Positions 18,578-28,346 are shown, counted from the first letter of the stretch. The stretch: 64,000 nucleotides of DNA from MPNP01 sp965116235 (GCA_965116235.1 OZ220496.1:2480001-2544000), one strand, 5' to 3'. Numbers and translations are program-made. Notes: generated from the letters alone by a model not told the origin.

Positions 18578-19954
18578 TCAGCCGGTAATCAGTTCTTCAC
18601 CCATGAGCAGAGTTGGAAGGAAAGTGGATATTTCCGGGATATAGGTCACTATGATCAAGAATATGAACAATATCCCCAAGAAGGGGAAAGCGGCCTTGAT
18701 GACATCAAATACAGGCATTCTTGCCACACCTGAAGTCACAAAAAGGTTCAGTCCAACCGGTGGCGTGACCATTCCGATCTCCATGTTGACGACCATTATG
18801 ATGCCAAGGTGAAGGGGATTGATACCCAGTTCAATTGCAATCGGGAACACAAGGGGAGCAACAATGACGATGAGACCAGACGGCTCCATGAACTGACCGC
18901 CGATAAGAAGGATGATGTTCACAAGTATCAAAAATACGACTGGGCCAAAGCCACTCTTCAGTATGGCTTCGGCCACCTGCTGAGGCACCTGCTGCTCGGT
19001 GAGCACATGCTTCAATATCAATGCGTTGGCGATGATAAACAGCAGGGTTATCGTCAACTTGCCAGCTTGATAGAGTGTCTGAACGTTGTCCTTATGATAG
19101 AACACGACAAGGACAGACTTCAACCGGGTCAAAACATCAAGTGTCGTGCCATCGTCAGGCCGTTTCAAAGGTCCGATATCTCGGTAAACAAAATTGGCGA
19201 TCACGAAGGCATAGACAGCTGCAACCGCAGCCGCTTCAGTAGGTGTAAACACCCCGCCATAGATGCCGCCGAGGATAATGAAGATCAAAAGCAGGCCCCA
19301 ACTGGCCTCTCGGGCCGAAACAAGCACTTCAGTCCAGCCGAGCCAGCTGCCCTTGGGCAGGTTCTTGTAAATGGCCAGAAGATAGATGGCAACCATGAGC
19401 ATGACACCAGCCATGATGCCGGGTATTACGCCGGCCAAGAACATGCGACCGACGGACACGTCCGTGGCCGAACAATAGACGACCATGACGATAGACGGGG
19501 GTATGAGAATTCCTAACGTACCGGCATTGCAAATGATTCCGGCCGCAAACTCTTTCGAGTAGCCGACCTCTCTCATGCCGGCAATGACAATGGATCCGAT
19601 CGCAACGACCGTTGCAGGTGATGAGCCTGAGAGAGCGGCAAACAGCATGCAGGCGAATACCCCCGCTATGGCCAACCCTCCTGGAAAATGGCCGACAACG
19701 GCAATTGAAAAACGTATTATCCTTCTGGCTGTTCCGCCGGTCGTCATGAAGGCTGAGGCCAAGATAAAGAATGGTATGGCCAAAAGGGTATAGTGCGAGG
19801 CCATTGCCTGATAAATTGACTGGGCAATGGAGGCCAGGGACGTATCCGACAGCAGCAACAGATACAGGATCGAAGACAACCCCAGTGAAACTGCTATCGG
19901 GACCCCTAGAACCAGAAGGCCGATGATGAGCACAAAGAGCAGGAAGACCGACAT
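18578..19954 (-). CDS. dctM: TRAP transporter large permease (DctM)
   Basis: DctM is the channel subunit of a tripartite ATP-independent periplasmic transporter, which uses a sodium or proton gradient. The 458-residue protein is strongly hydrophobic, with a dozen or so membrane segments. It has family patterns GVPIAVSLGLSSILYLLL, AIPFFILASAFMTTGGTARR, ALSGSSPATVVAIGS, GTLGILIPPSIVMVVY, GGVFTPTEAAAVAAVYA and VTPPVGLNLFVTSG. It begins six bases after dctQ and is the last gene of dctPQM. The substrate cannot be read from this subunit. Confidence 0.94.
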   Translation of the reverse strand: MSVFLLFVLIIGLLVLGVPIAVSLGLSSILYLLLLSDTSLASIAQSIYQAMASHYTLLAIPFFILASAFMTTGGTARRIIRFSIAVVGHFPGGLAIAGVFACMLFAALSGSSPATVVAIGSIVIAGMREVGYSKEFAAGIICNAGTLGILIPPSIVMVVYCSATDVSVGRMFLAGVIPGIMAGVMLMVAIYLLAIYKNLPKGSWLGWTEVLVSAREASWGLLLIFIILGGIYGGVFTPTEAAAVAAVYAFVIANFVYRDIGPLKRPDDGTTLDVLTRLKSVLVVFYHKDNVQTLYQAGKLTITLLFIIANALILKHVLTEQQVPQQVAEAILKSGFGPVVFLILVNIILLIGGQFMEPSGLIVIVAPLVFPIAIELGINPLHLGIIMVVNMEIGMVTPPVGLNLFVTSGVARMPVFDVIKAAFPFLGILFIFLIIVTYIPEISTFLPTLLMGEELITG

Positions 19955-19960
19955 TGATTT

Positions 19961-20587
19961 TTATTCAAGCTCTTCCGACTCGTAACTTGCTATGATTTTG
20001 TCAATCTTTCCTGTCCAGATTCCAATGGCCGCCTGAACCAGTCGGAAGAACAGCAGCGCTACCCCCACCGGGAGAATTACATAAGGAATAAATCGAGGCA
20101 ACTTTTCGTATGCTTCTCCCTGATTAACCAAAGGCTCGAAGAATCGCAGAAAGTCCAGCATCGGAATCTGTATCGTTTCATACCAGGCCCGATCGCGGGT
20201 CGTCCAGTCAATGCCAGTCGGAAACCAGCGGCCCGTGGTTTCATACAACCCCATGAACGGAGCCCAATAGTCCCAAGCCCCCTTCAGCAGGAAAAAGGCA
20301 TAGGCCAGACATAGCCCCACGGCAATCAGTGCGAATGCTTTCCGTAGAGGCGGTGAAACCCGAACAATCACGACATCAACCCCGAGATGAGCAAACAGCT
20401 TGAAGCAATGGCTGACCCCAAACAGCACGAGCCAGGCAAACAGGTGAGAGGTTGCCTCCAGTCCCCAGATCAGGCTATCGTTAAAGACATAGCGCAAAAC
20501 AACATTGACAAAGGTAATCAGGGTCATGAGAGCAAGTATCAGAGCGATACCCACTTCTTCAATCCGATTGACAACGCACCCTAACAT
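19961..20587 (-). CDS. dctQ: TRAP transporter small permease (DctQ)
   Basis: The 208-residue protein has four hydrophobic segments in the DctQ pattern: an N-terminal RIEEVGIALILALMTLITFV, WGLEATSHLFAWLVLFG, HLGVDVVIV followed by a third segment, and a fourth before a charged tail. It is a little longer than the usual 160-180 residues because of an insertion between segments three and four (PFMGLYETTGRWFPTGIDW and onwards), a layout known in longer DctQ proteins. It lies between dctP and dctM. Confidence 0.9.
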   Translation of the reverse strand: MLGCVVNRIEEVGIALILALMTLITFVNVVLRYVFNDSLIWGLEATSHLFAWLVLFGVSHCFKLFAHLGVDVVIVRVSPPLRKAFALIAVGLCLAYAFFLLKGAWDYWAPFMGLYETTGRWFPTGIDWTTRDRAWYETIQIPMLDFLRFFEPLVNQGEAYEKLPRFIPYVILPVGVALLFFRLVQAAIGIWTGKIDKIIASYESEELE

Positions 20588-20617
20588 TTCATTCGGCCTT
20601 CAATCGGAACAAAGTGC

Positions 20618-20641
20618 TACCGGCCCATTGCTGAGCCGGTA
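20618..20641 (-). other. Hairpin between dctP and dctQ
   Basis: TACCGGC and GCCGGTA form a perfect seven-pair stem around a ten-base loop in the 64-base gap between dctP and dctQ. Such intercistronic stems often protect the upstream message and let the binding protein be made in excess of the permeases. There is no T run, so it is unlikely to be a full terminator. Confidence 0.5.
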
Positions 20642-20651
20642 AAGCGATGGG

Positions 20652-21653
20652 TCAATACATGGCATTGATGGCCTGAGCGGCAGCGATATTGTCTACTCCT
20701 ACCTGGTCTTCGAACTGTGACCAAACCGGTTTCATCGCTTCAACCCACTGATTTCGCAGCTCATCGGTCAGCGTTCGAACGGTTCCTCCCGAATCAATGA
20801 TTGACTGTCTGGCCAGCTGATTCACGGCGAAAGACTCCGAATTCCGCTGCTCGGTGACTTCGCGGAGGATCTGCGCAATTTGATTGCGAACATCCGCGTC
20901 CAGACCGTCCCACCAATCGACCGAAACCACCACAAGATAGTCAATGATGCCATGATTGGTCTCTGTAATGCCATCCTGCACCTCGAAAAACTTCTGACCA
21001 TAGATATTCGACCATGTATTTTCCTGACCATCAACGGCACCAGTTTGAAGCGCTCCATACACTTCGCTGAATGCCATTGGCTGCGGTGAGCCGCCGAGAA
21101 CTTCGATTTGAGCCACAAGAACGTCGGAATTCTGAACCCTGAACTTCAGATCTTCCGCGTCGGAAGGAACGATCAGCGGCTTGTTGGCCGAAAACTGCTT
21201 CAAGCCATTATGCCAAAACTCCAGACCTAAAATTCCCCGTCGTGCCATAGAGTTCTTCATCGCCTGCCCGGTCTCGGACTGCTGAAACGCATCAACGGCC
21301 TCTATGTTCTTGAACATGAACGGCAGATCAAAAATCCGAAACTGCTTGGTAAACTGCTCAAATTTCGACAGTGACGGAGCGGCAAACTGCACGTCGTCAT
21401 TCAGCATGGCCTCCAGTACCGCATCGTCATTGTAAAGGCTAGAGTTTGGAAACACCTCCATGCAGGCCACGCCATTCATTTCGTCATTGACTCTTTCTTG
21501 AAAGAGCGCCGCTGCAATACCCTTTGGATGGCGGTCAACATTGGTTGCATGACTAAACTTGATGACCATCTCTCCTGCATCGCAGGCAGCGAAACTTGCC
21601 GATGCAAGGCATGACACACTCAAGGCCAACATGGCCGACAACATCAATCTCAT
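20652..21653 (-). CDS. dctP: TRAP transporter substrate-binding protein (DctP)
   Basis: This periplasmic protein captures the substrate for the DctQM permease. From ATG 21653 the 333-residue product begins with a clear signal peptide (MRLMLSAMLALSVSCLASAS). It continues IKFSHATNVDRHPKGIAAALF, VFPNSSLYNDDAVLEAML, the conserved FRVQNSD and GGSPQPMAFSEVYGALQTGAVDGQEN stretch containing the ligand-binding Arg and Asn, and DYLVVVSVDWWDGL. ATG 21653 is preferred over longer in-frame starts because GGAGGA is seven bases upstream and the signal peptide begins there. The ligand is probably a small carboxylate, as is usual in the family. Confidence 0.94.
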   Translation of the reverse strand: MRLMLSAMLALSVSCLASASFAACDAGEMVIKFSHATNVDRHPKGIAAALFQERVNDEMNGVACMEVFPNSSLYNDDAVLEAMLNDDVQFAAPSLSKFEQFTKQFRIFDLPFMFKNIEAVDAFQQSETGQAMKNSMARRGILGLEFWHNGLKQFSANKPLIVPSDAEDLKFRVQNSDVLVAQIEVLGGSPQPMAFSEVYGALQTGAVDGQENTWSNIYGQKFFEVQDGITETNHGIIDYLVVVSVDWWDGLDADVRNQIAQILREVTEQRNSESFAVNQLARQSIIDSGGTVRTLTDELRNQWVEAMKPVWSQFEDQVGVDNIAAAQAINAMY

Positions 21654-21721
21654 ACAAAAATCCTCCGATTCATTTTCGTTCAACTTGAGAAAGGTTCCCA
21701 CACTCTCCCTATCAGTAGCCT

Positions 21722-21750
21722 TCAATAGCAATTGCATCAACGACAATCAA
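21722..21750 (-). promoter_or_regulatory. Candidate promoter of the dctPQM operon
   Basis: On the minus strand TTGATT (21750-21745) and TATTGA (21727-21722) are separated by 17 bases, about 70 bases before the dctP start. The match to consensus is moderate. Confidence 0.3.
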
Positions 21751-21920
21751 ACCCATTGTGTTGATTTGGCCAATAATACGACTTTTTATCCACCTTGATT
21801 TTGGCACGACCTTCCCTCTCGCATCTCAAATCGGTGTTGCATCTGTCCTTTCCCCATGGCCAATGAACGATATCAGTTTCCTGTCATTACATTTTAGTCC
21901 GAAAGCCCTACCTGTATAAG

Positions 21921-22688
21921 ATGAAGAAATGTCTTCCAGACCATGACCGGAGCCAAGAGATCTGCCTGACCAGTGATGACGGTATTCAGCGGCTATTGGA
22001 GATCATGCGGCGGTTGCGAGACAAGGATGATGGTTGTCCGTGGGACCTTGAGCAAGACTTTGCAACCCTAGCGCCATTTCTTCTGGAAGAGGCTTATGAA
22101 GTTGTTGACGCTGTCGAGTTTCAGCAATGGGCCAATCTGGAAGAGGAGCTGGGGGATTTACTGTTCGAGATTGTCTTCTTCGCTCAATTGGCCAAGGAGG
22201 AAGGCTTGTTTGACTTAAACTCCATCGCGCATGGGGCCGCTGACAAAATGGTACGGCGACATCCCCATATCTTTGCCGATGCCAAGAAAGTCTTAACAGC
22301 CGAGCAACAACGGCTGAATTGGGAGAATTCGAAAGAGGCCGAAGGTGCAGGAACGAAAGGTTCGATCGCTGGCAGGCTGACTTGGGGGTTGCCCGCCCTT
22401 GCGCTGGCTTCAAAGGTTCACAAGTACGATTCCACAGTGTCGGATCTCAAGTGGTTGACGCAAAGTTTGATTGCCGTGCAAGATCGGGCTCAAGGAGTTG
22501 GCAAAGAAGAGTCTGAACTTTGGCCGGAAACTTCCGATGTTTCAGCCTTGGTCGGAGCACTGCTGTATGAGCTGACAAGAGTTGCGGGCAGTCTTTCGGT
22601 GGATCCAGAACAGGCACTCAGAAAATTTTTACGCTCAAAAGTTGACGGGCTAGACACGCAGAATGAGCCGGCTGGGATGATCTCCTGA
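21921..22688 (+). CDS. mazG: Nucleoside triphosphate pyrophosphohydrolase MazG
   Basis: MazG hydrolyses (d)NTPs to NMP and pyrophosphate, cleaning damaged nucleotides and affecting the stringent response. The 255-residue product has two MazG repeats. The first is canonical: LLEIMRRLRDKDDGCPWDLEQDF, FLLEEAYEVVDAVE, EELGDLLFEIVFFAQLA and KMVRRHPHIFAD. The second, from about residue 150, keeps WGLPALALASKVHK. The last part is less conserved than in E. coli MazG. It is divergent from dctP and leads into the nucleoside hydrolase gene 13 bases later, a sensible nucleotide-metabolism pair. Confidence 0.92.
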   Translation: MKKCLPDHDRSQEICLTSDDGIQRLLEIMRRLRDKDDGCPWDLEQDFATLAPFLLEEAYEVVDAVEFQQWANLEEELGDLLFEIVFFAQLAKEEGLFDLNSIAHGAADKMVRRHPHIFADAKKVLTAEQQRLNWENSKEAEGAGTKGSIAGRLTWGLPALALASKVHKYDSTVSDLKWLTQSLIAVQDRAQGVGKEESELWPETSDVSALVGALLYELTRVAGSLSVDPEQALRKFLRSKVDGLDTQNEPAGMIS

Positions 22689-22701
22689 AGGACGAATACG
22701 C

Positions 22702-23646
22702 ATGCAGATAAAGCGAAAGATCATCATTGACACCGACCCCGGGCAGGATGATGCCATCGCCATCATGCTGGCACTGGCGAGTCCTGAACTGGACGTTCTG
22801 GGCATAACTGCCGTCGCAGGAAATGTTCCATTGAACTTGACCGAACGAAATGCCCGCATTGTATGTGAACTGGCCGGTTTTCCGCAAATGCCCGTCTTCA
22901 AGGGAAAGGCCGAACCCCTGGTCAAGACGCTGACGACAGCCGAACATGTCCATGGCAAAACCGGACTGGACGGGATGAATCTACCTGAACCAGCTTGCCC
23001 CCTTCAGCGGCTCCCCGCTGTCGACTTTATCATCAATGCCGTTCGTGACAACAATGCGGGCACAATCACCCTGTGCCCCCTCGGCCCCTTGACAAACATT
23101 GCCTCTGCCATGCAAGAGGCCCCCGACATTGTCGATCGCATTCAGCAAATAGTTCTCATGGGAGGAGCCTACTTTGAAGTCGGGAATGTCACGCCCGCAG
23201 CTGAGTTCAACATTTACGTGGATCCGGAAGCGGCCCAAATCGTGTTCGCTTCCGGGGTGCCGATAACAGTCATGCCGCTTGACGTGACGCACAAGGTGCT
23301 GTTGACCCCTGAGCGTATTGCAAGCCTTCGCCACCTCGGCAATACGGTGGGGCAGGAAGTTGCCAACATGGCCGAATTCTTTGAGCGCTACGACAAGGAC
23401 AAGTACGGCTCGCATGGAGCACCTCTTCACGACCCGTGTGTCATTGCGTACCTAATCGAACCTGAAATGTTTTCAGGGCGTTTCATCAATGTTGAAATTG
23501 AAACCCAGTCGGAGTTGACTCGCGGGATGACCGTTGCGGACTGGTGGGGTGTGACAGACCGACCAGCCAATGCCCTTTTCGTTGGGAATGTAAACAGCGA
23601 CCGGTTTTTTGAGATTCTTGGTGAACGACTGAAGCGATTGCCGTAG
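22702..23646 (+). CDS. Ribonucleoside hydrolase (IU-NH family)
   Basis: These calcium-dependent enzymes split nucleosides into base and ribose for salvage. The 314-residue product has the N-terminal metal site IIIDTDPGQDDAIAIMLALA, the ITAVAGNVPL loop, ITLCPLGPLTNIA, IVLMGGAYFEVGNVTPAAEFNIYVDPEAA and the late metal residue in APLHDPCVIAYL. GAAGGA precedes the ATG at a suitable distance. The likely substrates are inosine, uridine or other nucleosides, not resolvable here. It is co-directional with mazG and selO. Confidence 0.93.
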   Translation: MQIKRKIIIDTDPGQDDAIAIMLALASPELDVLGITAVAGNVPLNLTERNARIVCELAGFPQMPVFKGKAEPLVKTLTTAEHVHGKTGLDGMNLPEPACPLQRLPAVDFIINAVRDNNAGTITLCPLGPLTNIASAMQEAPDIVDRIQQIVLMGGAYFEVGNVTPAAEFNIYVDPEAAQIVFASGVPITVMPLDVTHKVLLTPERIASLRHLGNTVGQEVANMAEFFERYDKDKYGSHGAPLHDPCVIAYLIEPEMFSGRFINVEIETQSELTRGMTVADWWGVTDRPANALFVGNVNSDRFFEILGERLKRLP

Positions 23647-23669
23647 GATTCGATTGCAGTAATCAATCC

Positions 23670-25136
23670 ATGTTTGCCTTCAAGCACAGTTATTCGTCAC
23701 TGCCAGAGCGGTTCTACGCCCCTGTCAATCCGACTAGGGTATCCGATCCCAGCCGAATCAAAATTAACTCCAGTCTAGCCCAACAGTTAGGGCTCGACCC
23801 GGCCATGCTGGAAACGGTCGATGGGGTTGATGTGCTGTCCGGCAATAGTCTGCCCAATAATGCCGTTCCGATTGCCATGGCTTATGCCGGACACCAGTTT
23901 GGGGGATGGGTTCCTAGCCTGGGGGACGGGCGGGCCATTTTGCTCGGTGAACTGGATGCCCCGGATGGGATCAGATACGACATCCAGCTCAAGGGCTCGG
24001 GACCAACACCCTTTTCTCGTCGAGGGGACGGCCGAGCGTGGCTAGGACCTGTCATCCGCGAATACCTCGTCTCCGAAGCCATGCATCATCTGGGCATACC
24101 CACAACACGAGCCTTGGCCGCAATTTTGACGGGGGACACAATCTACCGCGACACGGCTCTTCCCGGTGCCATCCTGACCCGAGTGGCAAGAAGTCATCTC
24201 CGGGTGGGAACATTTCAGTATTTTTTTGCTCGAAATGATATCGATGCCGTCAAGATCTTAGCCGACTACTTGATCGATCGCGTCTATCCCCACTTGAGGA
24301 GAACACGGAATCCCTACCTGTCACTTCTGGAAGCCATCATTGACGGCCAGGCCAGACTTGTCGCCCAGTGGATGGGAGTGGGTTTCATTCATGGTGTCAT
24401 GAACACGGACAACACGTCACTGTCCTGCGAAACGATCGATTATGGCCCTTGCGCCTTCATGGACGTCTACCAAGCTGAGAAGGTGTTCAGCTCCATTGAT
24501 CATGGTGGAAGGTATGCCTACGGCAACCAGCCTCATGTCATGCACTGGAATCTGGCCCAGCTGGCTACAACTCTGGTTCCACTTATCAGCGACGACAAGG
24601 AGAATGGCATTCAGCAGGCTACGGAAGCCATCAACCGGTTCCCCGAACGCTTCAATTGCTATTGGCTGCAGGTATTTGGCGCCAAGCTGGGTTTGGCCGA
24701 ACCTGATTCCAAGGACCAAGATTTGATCAGCCGGTTTCTGGCCAGTCTCCAAGCAGCCGAGTGTGATTTTACATTGGCCTTCCGAACACTCTCGGAAAAT
24801 CCACTCGCCGTCATCAATTCCGATTTGTTTGCTCCTCTCTCTACACAATCCAATGTCTTCGATGACTGGTTGCAACACTGGAAAGACAGGCTTGGGCAGT
24901 CCAATATCGATGATCGTGAGAGGCAGGCTCTCATGCAACGCAGCAATCCTTCAATCATCCCCCGCAATCATCAGATTGAGTTGGCGATCTCCGAAGCCAT
25001 AAACGGCGACTTTCTGCGCTTCAATACCTTGGCAAAAGCATTATCGACCCCCTATGAGAATAATCCTGAATGGAGCGATTTAACTAAAATGCCAAAACCG
25101 GATGAGGTGGTCACCCGAACTTTTTGCGGAACTTGA
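23670..25136 (+). CDS. selO: Protein adenylyltransferase SelO (YdiU)
   Basis: SelO is a pseudokinase that transfers AMP to protein Ser/Thr/Tyr residues in the oxidative stress response. The 488-residue product contains PIAMAYAGHQFGGWVPSLGD, LLGELDAPDG, IQLKGSGPTPFSRRGDGRA, GVMNTDNTSLSCETIDYGPC and a C-terminal TFCGT. Eukaryotic members carry selenocysteine near that end; here it is an ordinary Cys codon, as in most bacteria. It starts 23 bases after the nucleoside hydrolase gene. Confidence 0.95.
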   Translation: MFAFKHSYSSLPERFYAPVNPTRVSDPSRIKINSSLAQQLGLDPAMLETVDGVDVLSGNSLPNNAVPIAMAYAGHQFGGWVPSLGDGRAILLGELDAPDGIRYDIQLKGSGPTPFSRRGDGRAWLGPVIREYLVSEAMHHLGIPTTRALAAILTGDTIYRDTALPGAILTRVARSHLRVGTFQYFFARNDIDAVKILADYLIDRVYPHLRRTRNPYLSLLEAIIDGQARLVAQWMGVGFIHGVMNTDNTSLSCETIDYGPCAFMDVYQAEKVFSSIDHGGRYAYGNQPHVMHWNLAQLATTLVPLISDDKENGIQQATEAINRFPERFNCYWLQVFGAKLGLAEPDSKDQDLISRFLASLQAAECDFTLAFRTLSENPLAVINSDLFAPLSTQSNVFDDWLQHWKDRLGQSNIDDRERQALMQRSNPSIIPRNHQIELAISEAINGDFLRFNTLAKALSTPYENNPEWSDLTKMPKPDEVVTRTFCGT

Positions 25137-25310
25137 ATTGTACCCTGCCCTTGCATTGACTTCATTCCCCGTGAAAGCAGGATTGGCCAAGCATTATTTG
25201 TCAGTCGCTTGCCAAAGTCGTGGGCATCCTTTGCTGTTCTGTCCCTTGGCACTTTAAAATCGAAGCCTCTCGTGCATATATTGGAGCGCAGGTAGTTGGG
25301 GTGGATAGTT

Positions 25311-25724
25311 TTGGTCAAGTCACTTTTATCAAAATGCGAAGATCTTGGGCTGCGTCTGACCGATCAGAGACGATCCATAGTTGATGCCTTGGAGAGTTCA
25401 TCGGATCATCCCAGCATTCAGGAACTCTATGAGAAGGCCAATCGGATCGATCCAAAGATTTCGATTGCTACCGTCTACCGGACAGTCAACTTGCTGGCCG
25501 AGTTGAATATCATCACCAAGCTCGAGTTCGGCGATGGCGTGGCCCGATATGAAGCGGCCAATCAGGAGCATCACGATCATCTGATTGATATCAATTCGGG
25601 AGAAGTGATTGAGTTCGTCGATGAGGATATCGAGTGTCTTCAGAAACAAATCGCTGAACGGCTGGGCTACATACTCTGCGGGCACCGTCTGGAGTTGTAC
25701 GGCGTTCCATTGAAAGGTAAATGA
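25311..25724 (+). CDS. fur: Fur/Mur-family metal-responsive regulator
   Basis: The 137-residue product has a winged-helix DNA-binding half (LRLTDQRRSIVDALE, ISIATVYRTVNLLAELNII) and a dimerisation half with the metal site HHDHLI at about 87-92. After it comes DINSGEVIEF rather than the CxxC-bearing form, and the protein ends in GHRLELYGVPL. This is the alphaproteobacterial Fur/Mur type, which in several relatives responds mainly to manganese or has a limited role beside Irr. TTG 25311 has GGTGGA before it; an in-frame TTG at 25296 is also possible. It lies upstream of eno in the same direction. Confidence 0.88.
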   Translation: MVKSLLSKCEDLGLRLTDQRRSIVDALESSSDHPSIQELYEKANRIDPKISIATVYRTVNLLAELNIITKLEFGDGVARYEAANQEHHDHLIDINSGEVIEFVDEDIECLQKQIAERLGYILCGHRLELYGVPLKGK

Positions 25725-25885
25725 TTCCCGTTTCATCTGAATCTATCTTGTCTCTGTCGTCAGGGATTGTAGGGGATGATTTGTCTACCTTCCGGCGGAT
25801 TGATTGAAGCCTTTCGTCAAACCTGCCAGTCCGGCGACAGCGGGTTAACAGCTGGACAACACGGGTTAATTTCAATGAGGAAATC

Positions 25886-27172
25886 ATGATAGAGATCACC
25901 AGCATTTATGGCCGGGAAATCCTGGATAGTCGTGGCAATCCGACTGTCGAAGTTGAGGCCATCCTGTCGAACGGTTCTAGGGGCTGGGTAGCCGTTCCGT
26001 CTGGAGCATCCACGGGAACGCGCGAAGCGCACGAATTGCGCGATGGTGACAAAACACGTTATCTGGGCAAGGGAGTGTCTCGGGCCATAACCAATGTCAA
26101 CGATAATATCGCTCAGCACCTTCGAGGCCTGAATCCGTTTGATCAAGTCGGCCTAGACTGGCTGCTGGTAAATTTGGATCAAACACCCAACAAGTCCCGA
26201 CTGGGTGCCAATGCCATCCTGGGAGTGTCTTTAAGTGTTGCCAAGGCTGCTGCCCATAGTCTTGATATCCCACTCTATCGCTATGTCGGCGGCAGCAATG
26301 CCAAGATATTGCCGGTTCCGATGTTCAATGTGATCAATGGAGGCAAACACGCCAACAACTCAATAGACATTCAGGAGTTCATGATCATGCCAGTGGGAGC
26401 TGAGACCTTTCGGGAAGCCCTGCGCATGGGTGTTGAAGTTTTTCATAACTTGCGGATGATCCTGGATGCTCGGAATCATTCGACTGCCGTAGGTGATGAA
26501 GGCGGGTTCGCACCCAATCTCAAATCGTCGGTCGCAGCCCTCGAACTGCTTGTCGAGTCCATTGAAAAGGCGGGATACAGACCTGGTGACGATATGGTCA
26601 TTGCCCTAGACTGCGCGGCATCAGAGTACTTTGGAAACGGCTTGTACCGCTTTGACGGTGAAGGCATCAGTCGCTCCCCTGAAGACAATGTCGATTATTT
26701 GGCTTCATTGGTAGAGAAATTTCCCGTCTGTTCGATTGAGGACGGGTGTTCCGAGGACGACTGGGAGGGTTGGAAACACCTTACGGAAGTCTTGGGAACA
26801 CGATGTCAGCTGGTTGGCGACGACCTGTTTGTTACGAACACAGAAATCCTGACAGAAGGGATTGCCCAAAAATGCGGCAACTCTCTTCTTGTAAAAGTCA
26901 ATCAGATCGGCACCTTGACCGAAACTCTGGACGCCGTTGAACTGGCGCATCGGAACCGCTACACCACGATCATGTCTCATCGTTCGGGCGAAACCGAAGA
27001 CACGACAATTGCCGACTTGGCTGTTGCAACCAACTGCGGGCAAATCAAGTCGGGTTCTACATCGCGATCTGATCGTACGGCCAAGTACAACCAGTTGCTC
27101 CGTATCGAAGACAAACTTCGAGATTCCGCCGTATATTTAGGAAAAAAAGCATTTAATTTCAGTATGTTATAA
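25886..27172 (+). CDS. eno: Enolase
   Basis: Enolase interconverts 2-phosphoglycerate and phosphoenolpyruvate. The 428-residue product has REILDSRGNPTVEVEA, VPSGASTGTREAHELRDGD, GANAILGVSLSVAKAAA, the metal ligands in ALDCAASEY, SIEDGCSEDDWEGW and VGDDLFVTN, the catalytic Lys in VKVNQIGTLTETL, and the SHRSGETEDT loop. The mobile loop is slightly shorter than the common GEHEAVELRDG form, and GSTSRSDR replaces the usual GSLSRTDR-like segment. These look like lineage variation. Confidence 0.97.
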   Translation: MIEITSIYGREILDSRGNPTVEVEAILSNGSRGWVAVPSGASTGTREAHELRDGDKTRYLGKGVSRAITNVNDNIAQHLRGLNPFDQVGLDWLLVNLDQTPNKSRLGANAILGVSLSVAKAAAHSLDIPLYRYVGGSNAKILPVPMFNVINGGKHANNSIDIQEFMIMPVGAETFREALRMGVEVFHNLRMILDARNHSTAVGDEGGFAPNLKSSVAALELLVESIEKAGYRPGDDMVIALDCAASEYFGNGLYRFDGEGISRSPEDNVDYLASLVEKFPVCSIEDGCSEDDWEGWKHLTEVLGTRCQLVGDDLFVTNTEILTEGIAQKCGNSLLVKVNQIGTLTETLDAVELAHRNRYTTIMSHRSGETEDTTIADLAVATNCGQIKSGSTSRSDRTAKYNQLLRIEDKLRDSAVYLGKKAFNFSML

Positions 27173-27212
27173 TACATTTATAATAAAATTGGCATGGCCG
27201 ATGTCACACTTG

Positions 27213-28346
27213 TTAGTGATCGGGCTTCCCGCTGCGATCCCTTGAATGGGGAATAGATAGTGTTCCCCCCGTTGTCGGTGTTCTGCATCCGGTTGTAGCC
27301 GGGCTTGTCAGCGGAAGATTGTTTACGCTTCGAGCGGCCAAATATCCAAAAGCCTGCGCCTCCAGATACTTTGAATCCAGTTGCCACGCATCCACCCGTG
27401 CGATTTCAACTCCTGACAGTTCCCTTATCCTCTCCATCAAGTAACCGTTGCAGGCCCCACCACCACAAATTCCAACCCTTTTGGGCATGGAGGGGAACGA
27501 TCGCACGGCCCGAGAGATGGACAAGGCCGTACATTCTGTCAGGGTCGCCAGCCCGTCGACAAACGACAACTTCCGAACTTGTTCAAGCAAAAAATTGAAA
27601 TCAAGTCGATCGGCCGACTTGGGAGGAATTTTGCAAAAATATTCGTGGGCCATGAATTGATCGACAATTGTATGATCACACGTACCGTTTCGAGACCAAT
27701 GCCCATTCGTGTCGTAGTTGCTGTTACCATAGGTTTGGCAATATTGATCCATGAGGCAATTGCCCGGACCCGAATCAAAGGCGGCAATCACTCCCCCACT
27801 CTCTGGATATTGGCAACCGGGTTCGACGAGGGTTATATTGGCAATGCCACCGATATTGATGAAAGCCGTCAAATCGTCAAACCCTAAAAATTGACTCAAG
27901 GCAAAATGAAAAAAGGGCACTAGGGGCGCCCCTTGCCCGCCATTCATCATATCCTGTTCACGAAAATTCCAGATCACTGGCAACCCGACCTTGTTGGCAA
28001 TATTGACCCCATTGCCAGCTTGGTGCGTTCTCTGATTGACCGGATCGTGGATCAGCGTCTGGCCATGAAATCCCACCAGTTTCGCCCGCTTGAATTGCTT
28101 GATCAGGTGGATGTGAACATCATCGATAATTCTGGCTGCTTCATCCACGCCTTTCTCACCAGGCCATTTGCCAAGTGCGTTCAACAGAATCCGACGTTCG
28201 GATTGTGTAAAACTGTGGCCTTTACCCTCCCCCAAAGCAAAAATTGTTAGCCCGTCTGTCATTATTTCAGCGGTGTCTACACCGTCCATCGATGTACCTG
28301 ACATGCAGCCGACGATCCATTGAGGCTGCAAGTGCGGAGGGTTCAT
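27213..28346 (-). CDS. anmK: Anhydro-N-acetylmuramic acid kinase
   Basis: AnmK opens and phosphorylates 1,6-anhydro-MurNAc to MurNAc-6-phosphate in cell-wall recycling. The 377-residue product has the ATP-binding GCMSGTSMDGVDTA, GFHGQTLIHDP, FREQDMMNGGQGAPLVPFFH, INIGGIANIT, AFDSGPGNCLMD and ICGGGACNGYLMERI. It converges with eno with a 40-base gap and is divergent from tyrS, the pairing seen in many proteobacteria. Confidence 0.95.
   Translation of the reverse strand: MNPPHLQPQWIVGCMSGTSMDGVDTAEIMTDGLTIFALGEGKGHSFTQSERRILLNALGKWPGEKGVDEAARIIDDVHIHLIKQFKRAKLVGFHGQTLIHDPVNQRTHQAGNGVNIANKVGLPVIWNFREQDMMNGGQGAPLVPFFHFALSQFLGFDDLTAFINIGGIANITLVEPGCQYPESGGVIAAFDSGPGNCLMDQYCQTYGNSNYDTNGHWSRNGTCDHTIVDQFMAHEYFCKIPPKSADRLDFNFLLEQVRKLSFVDGLATLTECTALSISRAVRSFPSMPKRVGICGGGACNGYLMERIRELSGVEIARVDAWQLDSKYLEAQAFGYLAARSVNNLPLTSPATTGCRTPTTGGTLSIPHSRDRSGKPDH

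Noticed and set aside
18809..19516. 235-codon plus-strand frame opposite dctM
   Set aside because: Charged low-complexity peptide that is the antisense of membrane segments; dctM is clearly the real gene.
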